Positions 7,930 to 15,587 of a DNA stretch of 37,193 nt are shown here, one piece after another. The stretch is from positions 1 through 37,193 of the forward strand of contig CATLBO010000024.1 of assembly GCA_949879025.1 (NCBI GenBank), written 5' to 3'. Source of the stretch: an uncultured Hungatella sp. Lineage in GTDB: Bacteria; Bacillota; Clostridia; Lachnospirales; Lachnospiraceae. The notes below the pieces were generated by a model. The model was given only the letters and a program-made list of their open reading frames with translations. It was not told where the DNA came from and did no database searches. Made by a program: the position numbers and the translations under genes. Numbering within the stretch: position 1 is the stretch's first letter; each line of letters begins with the position of its first letter.

Positions 7930-7939
7930 TAGATTGCAA
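7911..7939 (-). promoter_or_regulatory. Promoter of frlONM
   Basis: The minus strand reads TTGCAA (7934-7939), a 17-base spacer, and TACTAT (7911-7916) with an extended TG. The leader is about 70 bases. Confidence 0.75.
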
Positions 7940-8054
7940 CTATTTTTTTAAGAAATTTGTGATTTTTACTAATTAGCTTTCATGATTTCCTTTTCTCACC
8001 AAAAATTTTCACATTTTAGCCTGCAAGAACTGGTAAATCCTCTCTGTATGCAGC

Positions 8055-8108
8055 AAAAAAACTGAGCATATGTATACCAGCAAACTCGATACATATGCTC
8101 AGTTTTTT
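8055..8108. terminator. Bidirectional terminator after frlR
   Basis: A perfect 15-bp stem (8061-8075, 8089-8103) with a 13-base loop, flanked by six A on the left and T on the right. It works for frlR on the minus strand and in principle in the other direction. Confidence 0.92.
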
Positions 8109-8147
8109 CGTTTCGAATCCTTTATGGCATGAATGCCAGCTGTGCTG

Positions 8148-8864
8148 TCACGTAATGACTGTCAGCACGTAGCGCTGGGAATTTACCACCACCTTGCTGT
8201 AGTGCAGGACCTGATGGTTTTGGTCTGTAGTTTCTTCCGACTGAAGCAGCAGAGGATGATTCTCTTTCACGCCCAGAAGCCGGGCCTCTTCTGCAGTGGC
8301 ATAACAGATCTGAATGCTTCGAATCGCATGAGAAGGGATCAGGCCGTGTTGACGAAACACCTCATAAGTAGAGCCAGTCAGATTTGATTGTAAAAGGAAG
8401 TCCATTTTCTGTGAATAATAGTTGGTTTCAACCATTACAGGCACTCCGTCGATCTTGCGCAGCCGGACAATTTTTAAAGTTTTCTCGTTTTCGCCTATAT
8501 GGAGATGATTCTGAACAGAAGCATCAGGCACAACCCACTCCACAGAAAGCAAATCAGAAGAAGGCTCCTGGCCGCTCATACGGCTGGTTTCGGAAAAGCT
8601 GCGCACCAGATTGTCAGAGTCTACCACGCGGCGCAATTTTTTTTCTGCTATAAAGGTGCCGATTCCCTGTTTGCGCATCACATATCCTTCGTCCACCAAC
8701 AATTCAATGGCCTTCCTCACGGTGATCCGGCTCACCTCATACTGCTGGCTGAATTCTGCCTCCGTCATCAGACGATCTCCGGCCTTTAGCTTTCCTTCAC
8801 TTATCTGAGATTTAATCTCATCCGACAATTGCTGATACAAAGGGATAATCGAATTTTTAACCAT
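8148..8864 (-). CDS. frlR: GntR-family (HutC/UTRA) transcriptional regulator of the frl locus
   Basis: 238 residues. GAGG precedes ATG. The N-terminal winged helix (about 8-75) contains the GntR helix-turn-helix FSQQYEVSRITVRKAIELLVDEGYV and the wing KQGIGTFIA. The C-terminal UTRA domain (about 90-235) has the RLRKIDGVPVMVETNYY segment common to HutC regulators, which bind phosphorylated or amino sugars as effectors. B. subtilis FrlR is of the same family and represses the frl operon. It is monocistronic, with its own promoter carrying a variant of the shared operator, so it probably represses itself. The effector, presumably a fructosamine phosphate, is inferred. Confidence 0.85.
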   Translation of the reverse strand: MVKNSIIPLYQQLSDEIKSQISEGKLKAGDRLMTEAEFSQQYEVSRITVRKAIELLVDEGYVMRKQGIGTFIAEKKLRRVVDSDNLVRSFSETSRMSGQEPSSDLLSVEWVVPDASVQNHLHIGENEKTLKIVRLRKIDGVPVMVETNYYSQKMDFLLQSNLTGSTYEVFRQHGLIPSHAIRSIQICYATAEEARLLGVKENHPLLLQSEETTDQNHQVLHYSKVVVNSQRYVLTVIT

Positions 8865-8916
8865 GAATTACCTCACAATCTGACTATTTAGTTATTTTTA
8901 ATAGTCTTATAATGTA

Positions 8917-8945
8917 ATAGTACCATTAAAACAGAAATTGTGCAA
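8917..8945 (-). promoter_or_regulatory. Promoter of frlR with operator-like sequence
   Basis: The minus strand reads TTGCAC (8940-8945), a 17-base spacer, and TACTAT (8917-8922) with an extended TG. Just downstream are ACATTATAAG, similar to the frlO element, and an inverted repeat GACTATT/AATAGTC (8882-8888, 8900-8906). Confidence 0.65.
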
Positions 8946-9014
8946 GGATTCCACAGCAACTCGCATAAAAATTAGGAAATTCTTTCAAAAATACAATCTT
9001 CATCCAGGCCTTAT

Positions 9015-9908
9015 CTATTGCCCTGGAAGTCTCTGCATTTCATCAGCAATAGGAGTTCCGTATCCAAATGCGCCCTCCAGGCTGCATACCTTTGCGGCGA
9101 ACTCCGCTCCCCGTTTCATAGCCTGAAGCAGACGCTTCTGCATGGCTGCATGGCTGCTGTCAAAAAGAGGGGCATCGTCCTGTAAAAGCGTTGTGAGAAG
9201 GGTGGAAAAATAGGAATCTCCCGCTCCCATGGTGTCCATTACGTTTTCTGCACGGCAGGCTTCCACATACATGATATCTCCCCCATACAATGCATAGGAG
9301 CCGGCCTCCCCTACGGTTCCTATGACCAAGGTTACCCCATACCCAGCTACCTGCTCCATCTTGGCCTGCCGCTCTGAATCCGTTAAGTGGGCACAGGAAA
9401 GCAATGCGATCTGAATGTAGGGGCATACTCTTTCCAACAGTTCTGTATCCCAGTCCGTTGAGAGATCAAAGGCAATGGGTACATGGGTTTCATACAAAGC
9501 AGGAAGGTCATCCAGAATATAGCTGTTTGTATTCGTATAAATAATATCAAATCCACTGATATAATGCAGATCTTCTTCCGTAAAGCCGTATGGATGTTCT
9601 TTGGCTACTCCGCCGCGGTTCGATCCCAGAAATACCCTGTCGCCGTTGCGCAGAGTTACCTGAGCCGCCCCATTCTCTCCATGAAAATGACGGGAGTGAC
9701 TGTAATCAATTCCCAGCTTATCCAAAACCTGGCAATTGTACTTTGCCACTGCATCATCTCCAAACTTGCCCAAATATGCAGGTGCGCCTCCGTTCATCTG
9801 AGAGTAGACGCAGGTATTCATGCACTGGCCTCCTGGATACATTTTCCCTCTGGACAGGTATTTGTCTACAACATTGTCTCCGATTGCAATAATTTTCGCT
9901 TTTCTCAT
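9015..9908 (-). CDS. frlD: Fructosamine kinase, PfkB family
   Basis: 297 residues. GGAGG lies about 9 bases before ATG. PfkB signatures are clear: the N-terminal GDNVVDKYLSRGKMYPGGQCMN substrate strand and the C-terminal DTMGAGDSYFSTLL motif, with catalytic Asp231 and the anion hole formed by GAG. FrlD enzymes phosphorylate fructoselysine and related Amadori compounds at the 6-hydroxyl, making the substrate of FrlB. The full set of transporter, kinase, deglycase and epimerase in this window supports that substrate over ribokinase-type sugars. It lies downstream of the HAD gene with a 111-base gap holding an operator-like element and only a weak promoter. Confidence 0.85.
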   Translation of the reverse strand: MRKAKIIAIGDNVVDKYLSRGKMYPGGQCMNTCVYSQMNGGAPAYLGKFGDDAVAKYNCQVLDKLGIDYSHSRHFHGENGAAQVTLRNGDRVFLGSNRGGVAKEHPYGFTEEDLHYISGFDIIYTNTNSYILDDLPALYETHVPIAFDLSTDWDTELLERVCPYIQIALLSCAHLTDSERQAKMEQVAGYGVTLVIGTVGEAGSYALYGGDIMYVEACRAENVMDTMGAGDSYFSTLLTTLLQDDAPLFDSSHAAMQKRLLQAMKRGAEFAAKVCSLEGAFGYGTPIADEMQRLPGQ

Positions 9909-9983
9909 GATTTAACCTCCAAACCGATCCACAGTAATCTTGATCCTTTCTTCCTGCGGCACCTTACTAATTGTATAAAATAG

Positions 9984-10003
9984 TCTGTATCATCATATAA
10001 TGT
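9984..10003. promoter_or_regulatory. Putative FrlR operator upstream of frlD
   Basis: The minus strand reads ACATTATATGATGATACAGA. It aligns with the frlB element (TTATATGATGTTATAT). Promoter elements here are poor (a TTATAT / 17 / TATACA pair at best), so frlD may depend mainly on read-through from frlC and the HAD gene. Confidence 0.45.
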
Positions 10004-10019
10004 TCTGTAATATGAAGTT

Positions 10020-10682
10020 TTAACTGTCTCTTTGGTCTTTCCTTAAGAAGGGGATCACATCCCACAGCGTTTCTGCACACAGGGATATCCGTTCATATTC
10101 ACGCTGAGTCGGAGGAAGCATATCCGGAACCATGATCACCTGCATGCCTGCTTTCCATCCTGCTTCCACGCCGGCGTAGGAATCTTCCAGCACAAGGCAC
10201 TGCTGCGGCAGGGTTCCGGCTCTCTGCGCTGCAAGAAGAAAAATATCCGGCGCAGGCTTGCCATGCTCCACCATATCCCCATAGATCCGGTATTGAAAAT
10301 AAGCGCTGACTCCTGCCAAGTCAAGAAAACGGTCGGCAGATGCCTGATATGTGGATGTTGCCAGGGCAATCCCATATTTCTGATCTCTCAGCCAGCCAAG
10401 CAGTTCCTCCAGCCCCGGCTTTATTGGCATCCCATGCTCCCTGATCCACTGATCCACATATTCTGTCCTCTCCCTTCGATAAGTCCAGTAATCAAAAGCT
10501 TCACCCAGTTCTTCCTTAAAAATGCGGATACATTGGTCTAAGGGAAGCCCTCTCATGCGGTTCATCACAGACTCGCTAATGGGTATCCCATGGCTGATGC
10601 CAATCTGTATCCAGGCATTACTAGTAAGATGTTCCGTGTCAAACATCAGGCCATCCATATCAAAAATTACAGTCTTTATCAT
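10020..10682 (-). CDS. HAD-superfamily hydrolase, beta-phosphoglucomutase-like
   Basis: 220 residues from the ATG at 10682, which has AGGAGG 9 bases upstream. The frame is open further upstream, but that stretch overlaps the end of frlC and lacks a ribosome binding site. HAD motifs are present: DMDGLMFD (nucleophile Asp8, acid/base Asp10), LATST (motif II), GKPAPDIF (motif III Lys) and VLEDSYAGVEAG (motif IV). The helical cap between motifs I and II places it in subfamily IA with beta-phosphoglucomutases and small sugar phosphatases. Its role in the frl locus is not established; removal of dead-end phosphosugars is one possibility. Confidence 0.78.
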   Translation of the reverse strand: MIKTVIFDMDGLMFDTEHLTSNAWIQIGISHGIPISESVMNRMRGLPLDQCIRIFKEELGEAFDYWTYRRERTEYVDQWIREHGMPIKPGLEELLGWLRDQKYGIALATSTYQASADRFLDLAGVSAYFQYRIYGDMVEHGKPAPDIFLLAAQRAGTLPQQCLVLEDSYAGVEAGWKAGMQVIMVPDMLPPTQREYERISLCAETLWDVIPFLRKDQRDS

Positions 10683-10722
10683 AAAATTAATCCTCCTGGC
10701 TGCGATTCTGCTTTTAAAAGCT

Positions 10723-11559
10723 TTATTCCATAAATGGTACAAACATCTCATAGTTACGCATATCCGCCTTGGCTGGTTCATAGCAGTATTCAAGAGCAGT
10801 GATCTCCTGACTAAGCAGCCCTTGGTAATGGTGATGCTGAAGAATCTTCAGCCATGCCTCCAGATCATGCTTCCCGTCTCCCCAGATTAAGTGTCCATAA
10901 GGCGTCCCGTCTACAAAGTGCATATGGACAATATTTTCCGCTCCCAGAACCTGAAACCATTGTTCCGGGTTTTCTCCAGACACTCCCATGGCGCAGGTGT
11001 CGATCATAGTCTTAAAATTAGGGTGGCTGATCTCGTCAAACATGCGCTTTACGTCCTTTAAGGTGACTGCCAGATTAGTCTCCTGAGGACGCAGAGACTC
11101 CATGGCCAGGGTAATCCCCTTCGTGCCGGCAAAATCCGCCAGTCTTGCCAGCATATCTCTGCCCCGCTTCCATGCTTCCTCACGATCCTCGTTTAGATTC
11201 CCCCGCCCGGAATGGACAGCCATAATCTGGCAGCCCAGCTCCTCTCCCGCTTCCAGCCCTTTTTTAAAATAAGAAAAGCTTCTGCGGTAAAGCTCAGGCT
11301 CCGATGCTGCAAACTGGTATGGCACGCTGCAGTTTTCCGGGGTAATCACTTTGACCGTAAGTCCTCTCTCCCGCAGCATGCGTTTTACCCGGACACAGTC
11401 ATCGTATTCCATATCGCTTAGAAAGAATTGAGGGGAACCAGCCCACAGCTCGATAGTCTGAAAACCGGCCCGGGCCTGGGACTCCAGAAAATATTCCAGA
11501 GAAAAATACCGGTAATGGATGTTCATGCCAGCCAGCTGGCTTCGTTGAATGAGTTTCAT
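10723..11559 (-). CDS. frlC: Sugar phosphate isomerase/epimerase (TIM barrel), FrlC-like
   Basis: 278 residues. AAAGGGAA lies before ATG. It belongs to the xylose isomerase-like/AP endonuclease family 2 TIM barrels: FQTIELWAG (strand 2), MAVHSGRGN, LAMESLRPQETN (metal-ligand Glu), FKTMIDTCAMG (Asp), MHFVDGTPYGHLIWG (His) and LLSQEITALEY (final Glu) run in order. E. coli FrlC interconverts psicoselysine and fructoselysine; the B. subtilis locus lacks it, so this locus is a hybrid of the two arrangements. It is first in the frlC-HAD(-frlD) unit, behind a strong promoter. Confidence 0.75.
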   Translation of the reverse strand: MKLIQRSQLAGMNIHYRYFSLEYFLESQARAGFQTIELWAGSPQFFLSDMEYDDCVRVKRMLRERGLTVKVITPENCSVPYQFAASEPELYRRSFSYFKKGLEAGEELGCQIMAVHSGRGNLNEDREEAWKRGRDMLARLADFAGTKGITLAMESLRPQETNLAVTLKDVKRMFDEISHPNFKTMIDTCAMGVSGENPEQWFQVLGAENIVHMHFVDGTPYGHLIWGDGKHDLEAWLKILQHHHYQGLLSQEITALEYCYEPAKADMRNYEMFVPFME

Positions 11560-11656
11560 GGTGCATTCCCTTTCTGAATCTGCTTTTTATCTGCTTCATA
11601 ACTGACATGCCGTCAGCCTGATCATAAACAAATTAACCGTATTGTATCTGTAATTA

Positions 11657-11686
11657 ATTATATCATATTAAGTCATATTATTACAA
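11657..11686 (-). promoter_or_regulatory. Promoter of frlC with operator-like repeats
   Basis: The minus strand reads TTGTAA (11681-11686), an 18-base spacer and a perfect TATAAT (11657-11662). The spacer contains AATATGA twice, and AATATGATATAATT aligns with the other frl elements. Confidence 0.7.
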
Positions 11687-11761
11687 TATAAAATAAAAAA
11701 ACTTTTCCGCTTTTAGGCAGAGAATGCAGTGCTGGGCTTTAAGCCGCCAAAAATCCATAAT

Positions 11762-11800
11762 AAAACAGCGGAAACAATGTCTATGACAAAGTTTCCGCTG
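11762..11800 (-). terminator. Terminator of the rnf operon
   Basis: Stem CAGCGGAAAC/GTTTCCGCTG (11766-11775, 11791-11800) with an inner TGTC/GACA pair; on the minus strand TTTTATTA follows. Confidence 0.85.
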
Positions 11801-11839
11801 CATTTTTGAAAAAAATATTTAAGATTCTCGATTCCTTTT

Positions 11840-12625
11840 CTACAAAATTACCTTCGCTGGACACTTCTGTGCACACTTTCCACAGTTTGTGCATTTTTCA
11901 TAGTCAATGACAGCCACATTATTGTCCATGTGGATGGCATCAGACTCACACTGCTTTGTACACAAGGTACATCCAATACACCCATTATCACATTTCGCCT
12001 TTACATCCTTGCCCTTGTCATGGGAAGAACACTGAACCAAATGTTTCGCATCATAAGGAACCAGCTCGATCAAGTGGTTAGGACAAGTGGCCACGCATTT
12101 CCCACAAGCCACACATTTTTCTTTATCAACCACAGCTACGCCGTCTACAATATGGATTGCATCAAATTCACAGGCTTTCACACAGGAGCCGTACCCCATA
12201 CACCCATAAGTACAGGCCTTTTCCCCGCCGCCTGGAACCACGGATACCTTGCGGCAGTCGTCCATGCCAAAATAATTATACTGAACTCTGGTCTTATCAC
12301 AGGTTCCTTTACATTTTACGAAAGCCGCCTTCTTAACTGATCCGCCGCTTTCCACACCCATAATTGCCGCAATCTTATCAGCCACCGCAGCGCCTCCCAC
12401 AGGACACCCACTGACAGAAGCCGTTCCTGCAGCAATGGCGTTGGCCAGACCGTCACAGCCTGGGAATCCGCAGCCGCCGCAGTTATTACCCGGAAGCTCT
12501 GCGCGGACCAGGATTTCTCTCTCATCAACCTCAACCTTAAACTTCTCACTGGCAACTCCAAGCAGCACACCGATAATGATACCGATAGCACCGATGACGC
12601 CGGCTGCCATAAGCAAACCCATCAT
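11840..12625 (-). CDS. rnfB: Rnf complex subunit B, multi-cluster ferredoxin
   Basis: 261 residues. AGGAGGT precedes tandem ATGs; the first is used. A transmembrane anchor (about 3-25) leads to a cytoplasmic domain with the RnfB CGGCGFPGC cluster and a later Cys (about 50-80), then four further Cys motifs: CTYGCMGYGSCVKAC, CVACGKCVATCP, CIGCTLCTKQC and CTNCGKCAQKCP. These would carry several [4Fe-4S] clusters. RnfB is the entry point for electrons from reduced ferredoxin. It is the last gene of rnfCDGEAB and is followed by a terminator. Confidence 0.95.
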   Translation of the reverse strand: MMGLLMAAGVIGAIGIIIGVLLGVASEKFKVEVDEREILVRAELPGNNCGGCGFPGCDGLANAIAAGTASVSGCPVGGAAVADKIAAIMGVESGGSVKKAAFVKCKGTCDKTRVQYNYFGMDDCRKVSVVPGGGEKACTYGCMGYGSCVKACEFDAIHIVDGVAVVDKEKCVACGKCVATCPNHLIELVPYDAKHLVQCSSHDKGKDVKAKCDNGCIGCTLCTKQCESDAIHMDNNVAVIDYEKCTNCGKCAQKCPAKVIL

Positions 12626-12645
12626 ATTACGCTACCTCCTCTTCC

Positions 12646-13221
12646 TTAGATAAGCCCGGCAAATCCCATAAATGCAATCGCCATGAGTCCGGAAGTGATC
12701 AGAACGATTGGGGAGCCTTTAAAGTTAACAGGAATATCATTATCTTCAATACTCTCACGGATACTTGCCAGAAGCACAATAGCGAGAGTAAATCCTATTG
12801 CTGTTCCCAGGCCGTTAAACACGCTGAACAGTATGTTGTATTCCTTCTGCACATTAGTCAGGGCTGCACCCAGAACCGCACAGTTGGTAGTAATCAGAGG
12901 AAGAAATACCCCCAGTGCCTGATACAAAGAAGGCATGCTCTTTTTCAGAAACATTTCTACAAATTGAACCAGGGCGGCAATCACCAGAATAAAAGCGATG
13001 GTCTGCAGGTAGGTAATGTCAAGGGGCACCAGCACACACTTGTAAATAATGCTGGTTACAAGACTTGCCAGAGTAATAACGAAAATAACCGCCGCTCCCA
13101 TGCCTGCCGCCGTGTCCGTCTTCTTGGATACTCCAAGGAACGGGCACAGGCCCTGGAACTGACTCAAGATAATGTTGTTTACCAGAGCAGCGCCTACAAT
13201 TACTAAAATCAGTTCTTTCAT
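12646..13221 (-). CDS. rnfA: Rnf complex subunit A, integral membrane
   Basis: 191 residues, standard length. AAGGAGG precedes ATG. About six transmembrane segments. NNIILSQFQGLCPFLGVSK at the N-terminus and LITTNCAVLGAAL in mid-protein carry the conserved half-membrane Cys residues that, with those of RnfE, hold an Fe-S cluster inside the membrane. It sits 15 bases after rnfE and 20 before rnfB. Confidence 0.95.
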   Translation of the reverse strand: MKELILVIVGAALVNNIILSQFQGLCPFLGVSKKTDTAAGMGAAVIFVITLASLVTSIIYKCVLVPLDITYLQTIAFILVIAALVQFVEMFLKKSMPSLYQALGVFLPLITTNCAVLGAALTNVQKEYNILFSVFNGLGTAIGFTLAIVLLASIRESIEDNDIPVNFKGSPIVLITSGLMAIAFMGFAGLI

Positions 13222-13236
13222 TCTCTACGCTCCTCC

Positions 13237-14028
13237 TTAATCTACTTTCTTATCCAGTTTTTCAGAAAGCTCCGCCTGTTTCTTTGCCACTGCTGCCTTC
13301 TTGGCTGCCAGGGCATCCTCCTCAGCCTGAAGTCTTCTGGTCTCCAATGTAGCGTGGTTTGCCATACATGCAGAACCTGTACAGCGGCTGCAGTTTCCGC
13401 CGCAGGCAAGGACAGACTCCCCTCCTGCACCATTGGTGGCAGAAGGCATCTTAAATTTGTTCTGCAAGGCAGTCAAACCGGCCAGTACGAAAAAGGCACC
13501 GGGGGCAAGGCCGAAAATACTGATATTGTAGGCTTCCGGAATAATCCCGATCCCGAACACGGAGCCAGAACCTAAAAGTTCACGGAAAACAGCGATACAG
13601 GTCAGGCCAAGAGTAAATCCCAATCCCATGCCGATACCGTCAAATGCAGACTCTACCGGGCCGTTCTTTGCCGCATAAGCCTCGGCCCGTCCCAGAATGA
13701 TGCAGTTAACCACGATCAGGGGGATAAAAATACCCAGTGATTCATTAAGGCTGGGAATAAACGCCTGCAAAAGCAGCTGAACAATGGTAACCAGCGAAGC
13801 TACAATTACAATATAAGCCGGAATGCGCACTCTGTCCGGAATAATCTTCCGCAAAGAGGAAATAATAAGATTAGAAAAAATCAATACGGCAGTTGTAGTA
13901 AGACCCATACCCATACCGTTGATAGCTGTAGTCGTAGTAGCCAGAGTCGGACACATGCCCAGCATCAGCACAAAGGTCGGATTTTCTTTGATAATGCCGT
14001 TATATAAACGTTCCATACATTTATTCAT
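13237..14028 (-). CDS. rnfE: Rnf complex subunit E with Cys-rich C-terminal tail
   Basis: 263 residues from ATG 14028, which has TAGGAGG 8 bases upstream; a GTG three codons earlier lies in that site and was rejected. The body (1-193) is a normal RnfE, about six membrane segments with conserved Cys in LGMCPTLA and VVNCIILGR, the counterparts of those in RnfA. The tail (about 195-263) is unusual: Cys209, 213, 216 and 221 form C-x3-C-x2-C-x4-C, followed by a highly charged Ala/Lys/Glu stretch likely to be a helix or coiled coil. E. coli RsxE lacks this tail. It could hold an extra metal cluster or dock a partner. Confidence 0.93.
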   Translation of the reverse strand: MNKCMERLYNGIIKENPTFVLMLGMCPTLATTTTAINGMGMGLTTTAVLIFSNLIISSLRKIIPDRVRIPAYIVIVASLVTIVQLLLQAFIPSLNESLGIFIPLIVVNCIILGRAEAYAAKNGPVESAFDGIGMGLGFTLGLTCIAVFRELLGSGSVFGIGIIPEAYNISIFGLAPGAFFVLAGLTALQNKFKMPSATNGAGGESVLACGGNCSRCTGSACMANHATLETRRLQAEEDALAAKKAAVAKKQAELSEKLDKKVD

Positions 14029-14040
14029 GCTTCCCACCTC

Positions 14041-14652
14041 CTACTGCTGCACGCAGTTATTTATAAAATAGAGCGCCGTATTGACCGCCCCCGTAACTGC
14101 GTTTGATGTGATAGTGGCGCCGCTGATAGCGTCAATCTCGTTATCTGCCGATGCACCTGATTTTGTTACGCTGAAAGCATCCACAGTTTTATCCGCAAAC
14201 TGGCCCTTCCACTCCGGAGTGGTAGCATTCATGCCAAGGCCTGCAGTCTCGCTGATGGTCAGAAACTCGATTCCCTTTACCTGTCCTTCTATGGTAATTC
14301 CCACGGAAATCGTAATATTGCCGCCGTATCCGTCTTTGGATGTGGCTGTTACCACGTATCCCATGGGACTGCCGGAGCTGTCCACGCCTGTGGCGCACTC
14401 ATCCACCTGTACATTGCCAAATCCCAAACCAGGGGCATCGCTATTGGCCTTATCCAATGCCGCAGAATAATCATCTAACTGGAAAGAGCCTGCGTCTGCC
14501 AGAACAGTACGGAACGCATCCTCTTTGGCTGCCAGTTCGGCCGCCTCAATTGGCCCCTTTGTAATCTCGTAAGCACCGCCCAGACACGCCCCTGCAACCA
14601 GGGTAATGGCAAACAAAATCAGGGCGTCCTTCATAAATCCGCCTTTACTCAT
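14041..14652 (-). CDS. rnfG: Rnf complex subunit G, covalent-FMN protein
   Basis: 203 residues. The ATG overlaps the rnfD stop by four bases (ATGA), implying translational coupling. An N-terminal anchor (about 8-27) precedes an extracytoplasmic FMN_bind domain with TISETAGLGMN and the flavinylation motif SGATITSN (Thr180). An ApbE-type transferase must attach FMN to that Thr; none is encoded in the window. It passes electrons between RnfD and the rest of the complex. The domain is of the same type as those in the truncated gene at the left edge. Confidence 0.95.
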   Translation of the reverse strand: MSKGGFMKDALILFAITLVAGACLGGAYEITKGPIEAAELAAKEDAFRTVLADAGSFQLDDYSAALDKANSDAPGLGFGNVQVDECATGVDSSGSPMGYVVTATSKDGYGGNITISVGITIEGQVKGIEFLTISETAGLGMNATTPEWKGQFADKTVDAFSVTKSGASADNEIDAISGATITSNAVTGAVNTALYFINNCVQQ

Positions 14653-15575
14653 GCTTTTTTGCCCTCCTTTCCGAATGCAGCCGGAAGGGTCACTTTCTCA
14701 ATAAGTGGAACCATAAGGTTGCCGATAATAATGGCATAGGATACGCCTTCCGCCGATCCGCCGAAAAGACGGAACAGGCCTGTAAGAATTCCCAAAAGAA
14801 CGCCGAATGCGATCCTCCCGTTTGGAGTAATAGGACTGGTCACATAATCCGTCGCCATAAAGAAAGCGCCGAAAATCAGGCCGCCGCCGCAGATATGAGC
14901 CATCGCATAGCCCAAATCATGCTCCCCGAAAATAAACACAAACACTGCAAGAGTAATAATATACGCAGCAGGAATCCGGATGGAAATTACTTTTTTATAC
15001 AGAAGATAAGCGGCTCCTATAAGCAATGCAATGACAGAAACCTCGCCGATGGTTCCGGGAATCTTTCCCACAAACATAGCTGCTACATCCACTCTGCCGC
15101 CGTTTTTCAGTACAGAAAGCGGCGTGGCGCCGGATGCGCCGTCCAGCTTAAAGGCTGACATCTGGTTGGCAAAGGAAATCAGCAGGAAACACCTGGCAGC
15201 CAGCGCCGGATTCATAAAGTTCTGGCCCAGCCCGCCGTAAATCTGCTTTACTACAATAATAGCGAAAATGCTGCCTAAAAACGGAATCCACAGCGGAATC
15301 TCCGGAGGCATGTTAAGTCCCAGGATCATACCTGTTACCAAAGCGCTGCCGTCCATAACGGTAATAGGTTTCCCCATAAGGCTTTCATATACATACTCGC
15401 TGAGCACGCTGCCTGCCATTGTCACCAGCAGGATACACAGCGCTTTAAGTCCAAACTGATATACCCCATACACAGCCGCAGGAACCATGGCAATGGCAAC
15501 GTCGAACATAAGGTTCTGAGTCAGCACATTGCTCCTTGCATGAGGTGATGATGATACGTTCAATAATTTTTTCAT
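14649..15575 (-). CDS. rnfD: Rnf complex subunit D, integral membrane flavoprotein
   Basis: 308 residues. AGGAGG precedes ATG, 12 bases after rnfC. About nine or ten transmembrane segments of the NqrB/RnfD family. DGASGATPLS contains the Thr (Thr151) that carries covalent FMN. QNFMNPALAARCFLLISF and ATDYVTSPITPNGR are family signatures. It forms part of the ion-translocating core. Confidence 0.95.
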   Translation of the reverse strand: MKKLLNVSSSPHARSNVLTQNLMFDVAIAMVPAAVYGVYQFGLKALCILLVTMAGSVLSEYVYESLMGKPITVMDGSALVTGMILGLNMPPEIPLWIPFLGSIFAIIVVKQIYGGLGQNFMNPALAARCFLLISFANQMSAFKLDGASGATPLSVLKNGGRVDVAAMFVGKIPGTIGEVSVIALLIGAAYLLYKKVISIRIPAAYIITLAVFVFIFGEHDLGYAMAHICGGGLIFGAFFMATDYVTSPITPNGRIAFGVLLGILTGLFRLFGGSAEGVSYAIIIGNLMVPLIEKVTLPAAFGKEGKKA

Positions 15576-15587
15576 GTTTCACCCCTC

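Noticed and set aside
10683..10793. Longer version of the HAD protein with 37 extra N-terminal residues
   Set aside because: The extension overlaps frlC, lacks a ribosome binding site and precedes the canonical MIKTVIFDMDG start.
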